Shown one piece after another: positions 1 to 7,211 of a stretch of DNA of 15,251 nt; the first letter of the stretch is position 1, and each line of letters opens with the position of its first letter. The translations under genes were made by a program, and so were the position numbers. The stretch spans positions 1 to 15,251 of the forward strand of contig JAFXOC010000261.1 in the NCBI GenBank assembly GCA_017529085.1, read 5' to 3'. The stretch comes from Selenomonadaceae bacterium. Lineage in GTDB: Bacteria > Bacillota > Negativicutes > Selenomonadales > Selenomonadaceae. The notes beneath the pieces were generated by a model, which made no database searches, was not told the origin of the DNA, and saw nothing but the letters and a program-made list of their open reading frames with translations.

Positions 1-1078
1 ACACCCGTTTCACAAAAGGTTTTTCTCATCGCCTCAACATCATCGGAAAATAACGCTGTTAACGAAAGTGAAGATGGGAATCTTTTTAACGCTCTCTCTT
101 GAAGGATTTTACTTACTCTTTCCAACCCAATCTTGTAAACCGCATTGTTTTTTCTTTTTCCTAAAGAGATTAATTTTGTATAATTCCACGCTAAAAAAAA
201 ACCATCTTTTCTATCATTCAATACTTTTCCAAGTCCATCAAATACTTTCCCCATGGTTTTAATTTCTTCATCATCAATTTTTTCACCGGGATGAACATTA
301 CTAAGAACTTTTTGATACACTTCGTCCATTAAGACAGGCGCAACCCATGACTTGTTCCACTGCATGGTTGACGGATCGATACAGGAGTCTGCCAAACTCA
401 GTAAATCTATAACCCCCATTGCATCGCCTTTTATACGAACCCCGGCAATTAACTCGTATAAAAATGCTGGATATGTTAGATGAGATGCAATTTCTAAGAA
501 AACTTCTTTTTCTTCAGGCAAGAGCATACAAGGTATAAGAAATACGTCTGCATCATACGGAAAAAATCTCTTCCACCCCATGTCCAAAACTCTATTAAGT
601 CTCTTTCTTCGCCCCACTGTCTTAAGCTGGACTTAAACCTTTCCTTTTCATAACCATACACTAAACACTCGGGATTCGAAAAAACATTAATGGATACTCT
701 GCGGATAGCCTCGATACATATTGTCCTATCCGTCTTAAGTGTTTCTTTAATTTTGTCACGAAATGATTTAAATATATCCCAATACAAGATTAACAATGTC
801 CAATCTTGTATCGAATGTTCTTCGTGAAGAAATTCATCTATCATGGCATCTGTCAATACAGCTTTAATTTCTGCAGGAATATCACTATTATTACTAGATT
901 TCCTGCAAATAAATTCAGCAATACTAATCGACCATTCACAATTATTTGTCTCATTATATAATCGTTTGCCGATGTTTTCTTTATCACTTTCCGTTATTTT
1001 ACCCGAAACGATTTTATCCCAATTTGTATTAATTACTTTCCTTACAATCTCTACAAAATGTTCGATTTCATATATCAT
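1..1078 (-). pseudogene. Unrecognised protein, third gene of the PLD operon; frameshifted and 3'-partial
   Basis: The chosen start is the ATG at 1078, which has AGGAG at 1090-1086 and overlaps the end of the upstream PLD gene by 11 bp. A GTG at 1096 is in frame but has no ribosome binding site. The first frame reads to about position 612 and then runs into a short nonsense tail that stops at 494. The adjacent frame is open from there to position 1, about 200 codons without a stop, and encodes plausible protein (RFFPYDADVFLIPCMLLPEE, then LVYELIAG-like helical sequence). One extra base in the CCCC run at 612-615 would join the frames and give more than 355 residues running off the window. I see no slippery heptamer, so this is a frameshift mutation or an assembly error. 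I recognise no domain. The protein looks soluble, rich in acidic and aromatic residues, without membrane segments. Its role can only be guessed from its PLD neighbours. Confidence 0.6.
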
Positions 1079-1709
1079 CTTTACTCTCCTCTCCACAAAA
1101 ATATCTTTTTAAACAATCATTTTCATCTTTCCAACCATGACTCAATGCAGATAAATAACCATGCATACCACCTACTGCAGCTCCACAATGCCATATTTCT
1201 TTATCCATAATAGCAAACCTATCATGCGTAGCGTTACGCATTTCCAATAGATTTATGATGACGGTGTGGTAGCCCAATACATCAGGATTTTCATTAATGC
1301 TTTTTTCATGTATATCCCGAACATCATCAAATCTATCTGAACAAAAAATCTGTATCCTCTTTCGAATTATGTCTCGCGATTTATATGAACTGTTTAATTC
1401 TAACAACATACGTCTGTAAGCATTATTATCAAAGAATTTATCCACCAAAACTATATCTTTACACATTCTAAAACAATTCCAAAAAGCCCTGCTTCCCGGA
1501 GAAATACATTGTTCTCTTTGAATTTTATAAAAATCGTTCTTTTGCTTCTTTACAGTATCATTATTCCCTGAAAATACATCTTCGTCATCTTCATAAAACC
1601 CATCGCCTCTAAAACCAAACTTAGGCCACAGCAGTTGAGGAGAATACTTTTTTATGTTTTCTTTCGTATCAATTGAACCATCATTCGCAACATTCTTTTT
1701 ATTAAACAT
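1068..1709 (-). CDS. Small phospholipase D-like protein (213 aa), second gene of the operon
   Basis: The C-terminal third carries THDRFAIMDKEIWHCGAAVG (H162, D163, R164). This is the pattern of degenerate PLD-superfamily halves (H-D-R-F ... W ... G-A/G-S) seen in nucleases and in defence-associated proteins. Upstream of it lies a beta-alpha unit, KDIVLVDKFFDNNAYRRML, that fits the preceding strand of a PLD half-domain. Only one HxK-like motif is present, with Arg in place of Lys, so the protein would need to dimerise or pair with the PLD domain encoded by the gene before it. The ATG at 1709 lies 58 bp inside the 3' end of the upstream gene, with AAGGA 12 bases before it, which suggests translational coupling. 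The length is short for a full two-motif PLD enzyme. Family membership is fairly sure; substrate and activity are not. Confidence 0.7.
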   Translation of the reverse strand: MFNKKNVANDGSIDTKENIKKYSPQLLWPKFGFRGDGFYEDDEDVFSGNNDTVKKQKNDFYKIQREQCISPGSRAFWNCFRMCKDIVLVDKFFDNNAYRRMLLELNSSYKSRDIIRKRIQIFCSDRFDDVRDIHEKSINENPDVLGYHTVIINLLEMRNATHDRFAIMDKEIWHCGAAVGGMHGYLSALSHGWKDENDCLKRYFCGEESKDDI

Positions 1710-3313
1710 GGTTTTTCACAATCCTTCTCGGAACTTTTTAACCATTCTTCCAGAGGTTTTATTCTTTCCTTATTATTTCTAGTGTCGTCTATTAATCGAA
1801 TAATATCATCCGGATTCGGCAATTGTATTATCATACTTGCGCGTTCTCCAATATTGTTCAGCGAATTGCCGGAAAACCAAACATTATCATCAACTACAAG
1901 AAATCTATCATGAATCATAGGTGTCCCCGTCATGACATAAACAGAAATTGGCTGAGCGCTTATATCTTTTTCATGTGATTGAATATCGCGCAACAATTCC
2001 CGCCCCTTATTTATCCTATTTCCACCAATATTATTACTGAATTCGCTCTTATCTTTCAAAATCTCCGCACTAGTAATTATCTCTATACTTACAGTTCTTG
2101 AAGAAATCCTATATATATAATTGTATAATTCAACCGTGGAAAAATATGGATCTACGACAATAACGCGTATTCTCGCTTTTTGAATAATATCTGCAATAAA
2201 TTCAACCGCCTTTTTTTTCGTACCGTTTTCAAATAAATGCTGCTCCAGTTTTTCCGCTAACGCTTCATTTTTCTTTTTCCATGAACGAAGTCTTAATTTG
2301 GGTCCAAGATCTATTACATTATCATCGTTTTTTTCTCCGATTTGAGTTATCATATTCTCCGTCAACGACACCTGGTATGAATCATCACTTCCGGGTAAAT
2401 TAACCTGTCTAATGGCATTAACAATTCCCATGTTTATAGTAATGCCTCGCAAAAAACTACCAAAATCCGTATATTCCAGCAAACCATATTTTTCCGAGAT
2501 AATCGCCGTTGCAAACTCTTCAGCCTTGCCTGACAGCCCTACCTTGAAATTAGGTTTATCAATATCATGTTCTTTTAAATTGACAATTCCAAACGGCATA
2601 CGCTCTACAGTCAACACCTTTAGCCCTTTTACCGATTGACCTTTGCGCAAAGCAAAACTGACACAAACCTTTTCTGCGCTATTCTCTACGCTCGGAACAA
2701 GCTTCTCTTCCACATAGCGATATATCGGGTTCGGAAGAATAAGGTGCATACTTCCGATTAATTCCGGGAATTTGCTTATATCCCACAAAAGTCGTTCTTT
2801 CATCCATTCCAGGGACTTTTCATGAGCCACAAGTTGCATCACAATGGGATCAGGATTTTTGGACAACAAATGATGTACTCGACACATTCCCCATGATTCC
2901 GGCAAAAAGGGACATAATTCTGTATCCGTGTTTTTTGACACTGTAAAATTCGGCCACATGGGCATTTCCATCATTGATGAAGATAATATCTGCTTTACCT
3001 GACCATTCTTGTCTTTATCTCCCTCCCATATCATGGAAAATTTACCTTCTAAGCACTCCCTATATCGGGATAGCGCTTCATCTATAGTCATTTTTATGCG
3101 TCGAAAAAAAATCCGAGGATATGGCTTTATTGCGCCCACTCTAACTTGAACGCTTTGCTCATTCACTATAAGAAAATCCCTGCATTCATTAGGAAATAAT
3201 TCGATAGATGCAAAAATGAGTTTTCTTTGTCCATCATGAATGCACCACAACAACGTCATAACGGCTTCTTCATAGTCCTGCTTTATATCTTCTATTTCAT
3301 TTGCATAATCCAT
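1652..3313 (-). CDS. Large protein with C-terminal PLD-like domain (553 aa), possibly VPA1262-like
   Basis: Residues about 370-500 form a PLD-like domain: KARIRVIVVDPYFSTVELYN, then an EIITSAEIL strand, then MIHDRFLVVDDNVWFSGNSL (His near 468) and GERASMIIQLP. The first ~360 residues are a separate region that I cannot place with certainty. The combination of this long N-terminus with a WFSGNSLN..GERA ending recalls NCBI's VPA1262-family proteins, which is recollection and not a match I could test. The start was set at the ATG at 3313 because GGGGGTG lies 7 bases upstream; the in-frame ATG at 3358 has no comparable site. This is the first gene of an overlapping three-gene operon, following a hairpin at 3372-3396. 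Two different PLD-like proteins encoded side by side, with an unknown third gene, is the kind of layout found in phage-defence modules. Nuclease activity and a defence role are inferred. Confidence 0.7.
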   Translation of the reverse strand: MDYANEIEDIKQDYEEAVMTLLWCIHDGQRKLIFASIELFPNECRDFLIVNEQSVQVRVGAIKPYPRIFFRRIKMTIDEALSRYRECLEGKFSMIWEGDKDKNGQVKQILSSSMMEMPMWPNFTVSKNTDTELCPFLPESWGMCRVHHLLSKNPDPIVMQLVAHEKSLEWMKERLLWDISKFPELIGSMHLILPNPIYRYVEEKLVPSVENSAEKVCVSFALRKGQSVKGLKVLTVERMPFGIVNLKEHDIDKPNFKVGLSGKAEEFATAIISEKYGLLEYTDFGSFLRGITINMGIVNAIRQVNLPGSDDSYQVSLTENMITQIGEKNDDNVIDLGPKLRLRSWKKKNEALAEKLEQHLFENGTKKKAVEFIADIIQKARIRVIVVDPYFSTVELYNYIYRISSRTVSIEIITSAEILKDKSEFSNNIGGNRINKGRELLRDIQSHEKDISAQPISVYVMTGTPMIHDRFLVVDDNVWFSGNSLNNIGERASMIIQLPNPDDIIRLIDDTRNNKERIKPLEEWLKSSEKDCEKPCLIKRMLRMMVQLIRKKT

Positions 3314-3371
3314 GATAAAACACCCCCATTTCATTAAACAACGCCTTACATCCCGCATTTTACCGCAATAG

Positions 3372-3396
3372 AAGCCGCTTTAAGGCGACTTTTTCA
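3372..3396 (+). terminator. Terminator-like hairpin followed by T-run (plus-strand sense)
   Basis: GAAGCCGCTTTAAGGCGAC forms a weak stem (CCGCT/GGCG with a TTAA loop) followed by TTTTTCATTTTT. It lies between the DUF1919 gene end (3432) and the PLD operon start (3313). Its T-run is on the plus strand, so as a terminator it would stop plus-strand transcription. It closely resembles the hairpins at 4563 and 7149. Confidence 0.35.
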
Positions 3397-3431
3397 TTTT
3401 TACTAACAGCAAGTTTTCACATCTAAATGTC

Positions 3432-4400
3432 CTACCTAAAATCCTGATTTATCCAACCTACTAAATCGAAATGATTTTCTATGGCGGAATTTGGATCTGA
3501 CATACCGCCTAACGGCATAAAAAAACTGTTTGGGCAAAAACCGCAGTAAGAATTTCCGCGAGAAACCAAAATTTTTTCCATAGGAAGCTCAGAATATTTT
3601 TTCATGAGTTTAAAGGGTATCGCCGTAGGCCATTCAACAAAAAGGCAAACCATACGATTCCAGTTGATGTTGCGACAAAGATAATCCCAACGTTCTTTAA
3701 CTACATTAAAATCACTATCGTGACTAAAAAATACTTCGATATCGTCAATTTTTCCCACAGGACCACAAGCGTTGTTGTAATTTCCGGGACCGCTCGGTAC
3801 TTTTCCCCAGTACACCTCGTCAATTCCTTTCTTCAGATATTTTTGAGGATTATAGCATAACTTCATAAAATCGTTAGCAAGCATACCGGTATTTATCGTG
3901 GGGGAGTTCCACGGCGCATCCAAAGCCTCATATAAACGACCGCCCATACAGTCGCTAGATAAAATCATCGGAATTTCTTTTGTCACCAACCGCTTTCTAA
4001 AATACGCCAAAAGCTTGTTGATATGATAAATTTTATCCCTAGACTCTCTCCAAAGCATATCTCGTCGTTTATGTTCCGCTATAAGACAACTAATGGTAAG
4101 ATTATATTTTTGCTCATAAACAGACAGCTCCACGATATGTTTTGCGTACTCGGGAGATGGAACTATTAGTCTAATTTGCCCATTGTCAGCGTACTCAATC
4201 AACTTATCAACGGAATAAATAAGTTTCCCGTTACAGTATGAATTTTGTTTCGTTATATGTCTGTCAATATAACCGCTAAAATCAATCCGACATTTATCAA
4301 GATAATATCCTACCCAATATGCGGCATTATCCGATTGATAAATAAAAATATTTCCGCTTTGTTTTTAAATAAAATTTTTCGTATTGCTTGTGATTTTCAT
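3432..4400 (-). pseudogene. DUF1919-type protein, interrupted by in-frame stop at codon 12
   Basis: The reading frame from ATG 4400 has a good ribosome binding site (GAGGTG, 6 bases upstream) and reads MKITSNTKNFI, then TAA at 4367-4365. It then continues in the same frame to 3432 as KQSGNIFIYQSDNAAYWVGY and onward. The sequence after the stop is clearly coding, so the gene has been broken by one nonsense codon or a small in-frame change. Downstream, ILSSDCMGGRLYEAL, NSPTINTGM, NDFMKL and HDSDFNVVKERWDYLCRNIN match what I know of DUF1919, a family found in exopolysaccharide and surface-glycan loci, usually as ~200 residues. Translation could restart at TTG 4202 (256 aa), which would still contain the whole DUF1919 region but has no clear ribosome binding site. 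The function of DUF1919 is not established; a glycan-modifying role is inferred from genomic context. Confidence 0.65.
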
Positions 4401-4401
4401 G

Positions 4402-4530
4402 TTACACCTCGCTTACCCCGACAAACGGCAAGCGCCGATTATATAACATGACAAATTCGCATATAGCAAAAACTATACTATTATTTACCCCCTCCGTAAG
4501 TTTTAATCGACGGTAGTTAAAACGATTCAT
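4402..4530 (-). CDS. Small ORF (42 aa) coupled to the DUF1919 gene
   Basis: The ORF runs from ATG 4530 to TAA 4404-4402 and encodes MNRFNYRRLKLTEGVNN, then a hydrophobic stretch SIVFAICEFVMLY, then NRRLPFVGVSEV. AAGGA lies about 9 bases before the ATG, and the stop is one base from the ATG of the DUF1919 gene, which is a coupled arrangement. I recognise no family. It could be a leader peptide, a small membrane peptide, or simply an untranslated leader that happens to be open; a possible promoter (4438-4469) lies inside it, which argues for the last option. Confidence 0.3.
   Translation of the reverse strand: MNRFNYRRLKLTEGVNNSIVFAICEFVMLYNRRLPFVGVSEV
4438..4469 (-). promoter_or_regulatory. 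Possible promoter for the DUF1919 gene
   Basis: On the minus strand TTGCTA (4469-4464) is followed after 18 bases by TATATA, within TATATAAT (4445-4438), about 40 bases before the ATG at 4400. The -10 element is good, but the -35 and spacing are only fair. Confidence 0.3.
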
Positions 4531-4562
4531 TTATACGCATCCTTTCTCGCAATACATTCCCA

Positions 4563-4582
4563 CCGCCTTAATGCGGCTTTTT
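4563..4582 (+). terminator. Terminator-like hairpin, CCGC/GCGG plus T-run
   Basis: CCGC (4563-4566), loop CTTAAT and GCGG (4573-4576) are followed by C and TTTTT. The stem is only 4 bp. It sits 3' of the KAS III-like gene, but its T-run is in the plus direction. It belongs to the same sequence type as the hairpins at 3372 and 7149. Confidence 0.4.
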
Positions 4583-4584
4583 CA

Positions 4585-5649
4585 TCACCATTCCACCAAC
4601 CTGCAGAACCCCAACTTTCCTACATCCATTACCATCGCGCCCCATGTCAATCCGACTCCAAACCCCGCAAAACAAATCTTATATGTTTCACGCTCCAACT
4701 TTTCGCCCAGATTAAAGCAGAGATTTGTGGGTATTGTTACGCCACTCGCATTGCCAAAATACGTCACGATATTGCTCGGCATTTTTTCGTATGGAACGCT
4801 TAACGCTTCCGCTAATTTGTCTACCATGAATTTATTTGGCTGATGAAACATCCACCAATCAATTTCTTCTTTTGATGTTTTTATTCTATCAAATAAATCG
4901 TTTATTAACTTTGGCACCTCGGTTTGAACAAAATAGAAAACTTCCCTGCCGCCCATCACTAAATTGTCAAGGCTGCGACTGTTGCCTTCTTCATCTTCAC
5001 GCATTATCGCAGTTTCCGCCGAACATGGAGTACGAAAACCGCCCGCCGGAATGATGAGCATATCGGCGCGGCTGCCGTCCATGCGAATTTCGCCTTGTAT
5101 CAAATTTTCCTCAGACGAACTTTCCACTATCGTGATAGAAGCCGCATCTCCCGCTAATGGATAACTGTTCCTATCCGCTTTTGAAACCTTACGCGTCAAT
5201 ACGTCCGCATTAATAAGCGCAACTTTGTTCACACTTGGTTGTTCCAAAAGTGAGAAAGCTTGTATCAACCCCACCAAAAAACCGGCGCAGCCCTGGTTAA
5301 TATCCACACAGAAAACATTCTCGGAGAGTCCCAACCTGCCGTGAACAATATTGCTCGTGGCAGGCATAAAATAATCAGGAGATTGAGTCACAAGAATCAG
5401 CGCGTCTATCTCATCTTTTTTCAGCAGACCGTTTTGGAACAAATACTCCATCCCAAACACTGCCAAATCGGATACGCAAACGCTATCGTCAAACATTCGG
5501 TGCTGTTCGTATCCCATAACCTTTTTCAAACGTTTTGTTCTTGCTTTATCGGCTTTATAGTTTTCCATTTCTTCGTCAAAAGTTCTAATATTTTTAGGAA
5601 CAATAGTCAAAACGCCGGTAATTTTCTTGTTGCGGTACTCAAATATCAT
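4585..5649 (-). CDS. 3-oxoacyl-ACP synthase III (FabH-like) family protein
   Basis: This is a thiolase-fold condensing enzyme of 354 residues, a normal length for the KAS III family. The catalytic triad is visible: Cys121 in DINQGCAGF, His269 in WWMFHQPNKFM and Asn300 in YFGNASGVTIP. GFGVGLTWGAMV near the C-terminus is the usual family ending. ATG 5649 lies inside the last codons of the preceding ACP gene (11-bp overlap), with GGAG 7 bases upstream, so the two are translationally coupled. With two free ACP genes just upstream and no other fab genes, this is more likely a dedicated synthase for a special acyl group (for example on a surface glycan) than the housekeeping FabH. The usual FabH reaction joins acyl-CoA to malonyl-ACP; in such clusters the enzyme may instead work as an acyltransferase. 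The actual substrate cannot be read from the sequence. Confidence 0.9.
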   Translation of the reverse strand: MIFEYRNKKITGVLTIVPKNIRTFDEEMENYKADKARTKRLKKVMGYEQHRMFDDSVCVSDLAVFGMEYLFQNGLLKKDEIDALILVTQSPDYFMPATSNIVHGRLGLSENVFCVDINQGCAGFLVGLIQAFSLLEQPSVNKVALINADVLTRKVSKADRNSYPLAGDAASITIVESSSEENLIQGEIRMDGSRADMLIIPAGGFRTPCSAETAIMREDEEGNSRSLDNLVMGGREVFYFVQTEVPKLINDLFDRIKTSKEEIDWWMFHQPNKFMVDKLAEALSVPYEKMPSNIVTYFGNASGVTIPTNLCFNLGEKLERETYKICFAGFGVGLTWGAMVMDVGKLGFCRLVEW

Positions 5650-5875
5650 CCTTTACTCCGTATCCTTTCAACAAATTGCGGATTGCCACCATATTGCAAA
5701 AATTCTCAGGCACGATATCCGTACCTTTAATTTTAATGCCATATTCCTTGTCTAGCATAGAAACCAAGGTAATCAAATCGAAAGAATCAAGATAACCGTC
5801 CTCAAAAAAATCATTGCTCTCCGAAAAATCAAATTCCGGACGTATCTCTGCTAAAATGTTTGAAATTGTTTTCAT
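5639..5875 (-). CDS. Acyl carrier protein (78 aa)
   Basis: This is a small acidic protein of ACP size and helix pattern. The phosphopantetheine site is Ser31 in EDGYLDSFDLITLVSML, which matches the D-S-x-x-x-(I/L) signature. ATG 5875 has AAGGA 8 bases upstream. It sits 19 bp after the first ACP gene and overlaps the KAS III-like gene by 11 bp, so its product is the likely partner of that synthase. It resembles the free carrier proteins of surface-glycan modification loci more than the fatty-acid ACP, because of its short N-terminal helix and its context. Confidence 0.88.
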   Translation of the reverse strand: MKTISNILAEIRPEFDFSESNDFFEDGYLDSFDLITLVSMLDKEYGIKIKGTDIVPENFCNMVAIRNLLKGYGVKDDI

Positions 5876-5894
5876 GCTTTACATCCTTTCCTCA

Positions 5895-6128
5895 TTACAC
5901 CAATTTATTCTTCACCAATTCGGCCATTTCGCCGACATTTTGCAATTCTTGAACTTCATCTATAGGAATTTTTATGTGAAACTCTTTCTCAATCGCAACA
6001 ATCAACCGTATTTGCGCCAACGAATCCCAGTCCTCTATATCTTCCGCGCTTGTTTCCTTCGTCAGTACAAGCTCGTCGTCGTCAAATACGTCTCGAAAAA
6101 TATCTTGCAATCTCTCCATAATGTTCAT
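5895..6128 (-). CDS. Acyl carrier protein (77 aa)
   Basis: This is the first gene of the ACP-ACP-KAS III operon. Ser36 in IEDWDSLAQIRLIVAIEKEF is the phosphopantetheine attachment site, and the length and acidic character are typical. ATG 6128 follows GGAG by 4 bases within AAGGATGGAG; Met4 is a less likely alternative start. Its site (DWDSLAQ) differs from that of the neighbouring ACP (YLDSFDL), so the two carriers probably serve different enzymes or different acyl groups and are not simple copies. Transcription starts in the 158-bp divergent region shared with the plus-strand nuclease gene. Confidence 0.9.
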   Translation of the reverse strand: MNIMERLQDIFRDVFDDDELVLTKETSAEDIEDWDSLAQIRLIVAIEKEFHIKIPIDEVQELQNVGEMAELVKNKLV

Positions 6129-6224
6129 TTAACTCCATCCTTTCCACTTCGTTTCAAAACACACGCCAGATTTATGGGAAGTAAAGGCGGTATCTAAGGG
6201 AAGATGTATATCGTAAATATCGCC

Positions 6225-6253
6225 TTGCAAGCAATATTTTGCCGTGATATAAT
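6225..6253 (+). promoter_or_regulatory. Sigma-70 type promoter of the Rpn-like nuclease gene
   Basis: TTGCAA (6225-6230), a 17-base spacer and a perfect TATAAT (6248-6253) lie about 34 bases before the TTG start at 6287. The region is shared with the divergent ACP operon. A weaker minus-strand pair, TTGCTT with TATACA 18 bases on, overlaps it. Confidence 0.7.
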
Positions 6254-6286
6254 CTATACAAACCCAAAACGAAAGGTGGCGATTAT

Positions 6287-7138
6287 TTGACGACCACAAA
6301 TTTTAAAGCTGGACGCAAGGCAAAAGATACTGTTTTTACCGATCTTTTCCGCATTCCACGTTATCACACGGAGCTTGTAAACACTCTTGCGCCGGGCATA
6401 AACGCCAAGCCTGAAGATATTACGCTGACGACTTTAAATTATGTTTTGACCGTTAGACCTTATAACGACTTTGGCGCGCTCGTGAAAAATCAGCTAATTT
6501 TTTGCAGTGAGTCGCAAAGCACTTGGTCGCTAAACATTGTTTTCAGGCTGTTCCTCTACGCCGCTACCACATATCAGGAATATGTTGACAAACATCGCGA
6601 TATCGACCTTTATTCAACCGCCGCGCAGAAACTGCCGATGCTGAATTGTTCCGTCATATATTGCGGCAAAGAAAAGAATCTGCCGGAGTATGTCAGTCTT
6701 AACAAAGAGTTTTGGCACAACAAGTCACCTCTTGATCTCAAAGTAAAAGTACTGCACGAAGCAGGTACGGGAAATATCGTAAAAGAATACATAAGGTTTT
6801 GTCATATATATGACGAACAAGTTAAACTTTACGGATATTCGCAAACAGCGATTGAAAAGACAATTTATATTTGCTCCAAAGAAAACGTGTTAAAGGATTA
6901 TTTGGAGGAACGAACAAAGGAGGTTCACGATATTATGTTTACATTATTTGACCAGGACGAAGTTATAGAAAGGCATATTGAATATGAGAAACGGATAGCT
7001 GCGGAAAAAGCTGAACAAAGAGGCGAAGAAAAAGGTATTGGCAATATGGTTAAAAATATGCTGGCGCATAATATCCCACTAAAACAAATTGCCCAGATTT
7101 CAGGTTGGAGCGAAACCCAAATCCTTTCGTTGCAATAA
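6287..7138 (+). CDS. Rpn-family / PD-(D/E)XK nuclease family protein (transposase-like)
   Basis: This 283-aa protein is the only substantial plus-strand gene. The N-terminal half carries the family's nuclease core: KDTVFTDLF, then Asp61 in RPYNDFGALV, then Glu75 and Gln77 in IFCSESQSTWS, followed by NIVFRLFLYAATTYQEYV. These fit a PD-(D/E)XK site of the D...ExQ type. The C-terminus has a charged helical RGEEKG stretch and a helix-turn-helix-like IPLKQIAQISGWSETQILSL, the usual tail of this family. The TTG start has AAAGGTGG 7 bases upstream. It has its own promoter and a strong terminator, so it is an independent cassette placed between two minus-strand operons. Proteins of this type are known to be multi-copy and to stimulate recombination in the Rpn group; its action here is inferred. 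A single-gene mobile cassette is possible, but I see no terminal repeats. Confidence 0.85.
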   Translation: MTTTNFKAGRKAKDTVFTDLFRIPRYHTELVNTLAPGINAKPEDITLTTLNYVLTVRPYNDFGALVKNQLIFCSESQSTWSLNIVFRLFLYAATTYQEYVDKHRDIDLYSTAAQKLPMLNCSVIYCGKEKNLPEYVSLNKEFWHNKSPLDLKVKVLHEAGTGNIVKEYIRFCHIYDEQVKLYGYSQTAIEKTIYICSKENVLKDYLEERTKEVHDIMFTLFDQDEVIERHIEYEKRIAAEKAEQRGEEKGIGNMVKNMLAHNIPLKQIAQISGWSETQILSLQ

Positions 7139-7148
7139 ACTTCCTCGA

Positions 7149-7174
7149 AGCCGCTTTATTGCGGCTCTTTTTTT
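7149..7174 (+). terminator. Rho-independent terminator of the Rpn-like gene
   Basis: A 6-bp perfect stem, AGCCGC (7149-7154) with GCGGCT (7161-7166) and loop TTTATT, is followed by C and seven T. It starts 11 bases after the stop codon of the nuclease gene and faces the converging formyltransferase gene. Confidence 0.9.
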
Positions 7175-7211
7175 GCCTATTATAACGGAAATCAAACCTT
7201 TGTCACCGAAT

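Noticed and set aside
68..262. 64-codon open frame on the plus strand
   Set aside because: It lies opposite the open coding frame of the frameshifted third gene of the PLD operon and encodes low-complexity sequence.
600..620. Programmed -1 frameshift in the third PLD-operon gene
   Set aside because: No X-XXY-YYZ heptamer or clear downstream stem at the junction; a one-base loss in the CCCC run explains it more simply.
5260..5730. 156-codon plus-strand open frame
   Set aside because: It is a shadow of the KAS III-like gene, whose catalytic motifs on the minus strand are unambiguous.
6287..7138. Insertion sequence with a transposase
   Set aside because: The protein is an Rpn-type PD-(D/E)XK nuclease, not a DDE transposase, and I found no terminal inverted repeats or target duplication around it.
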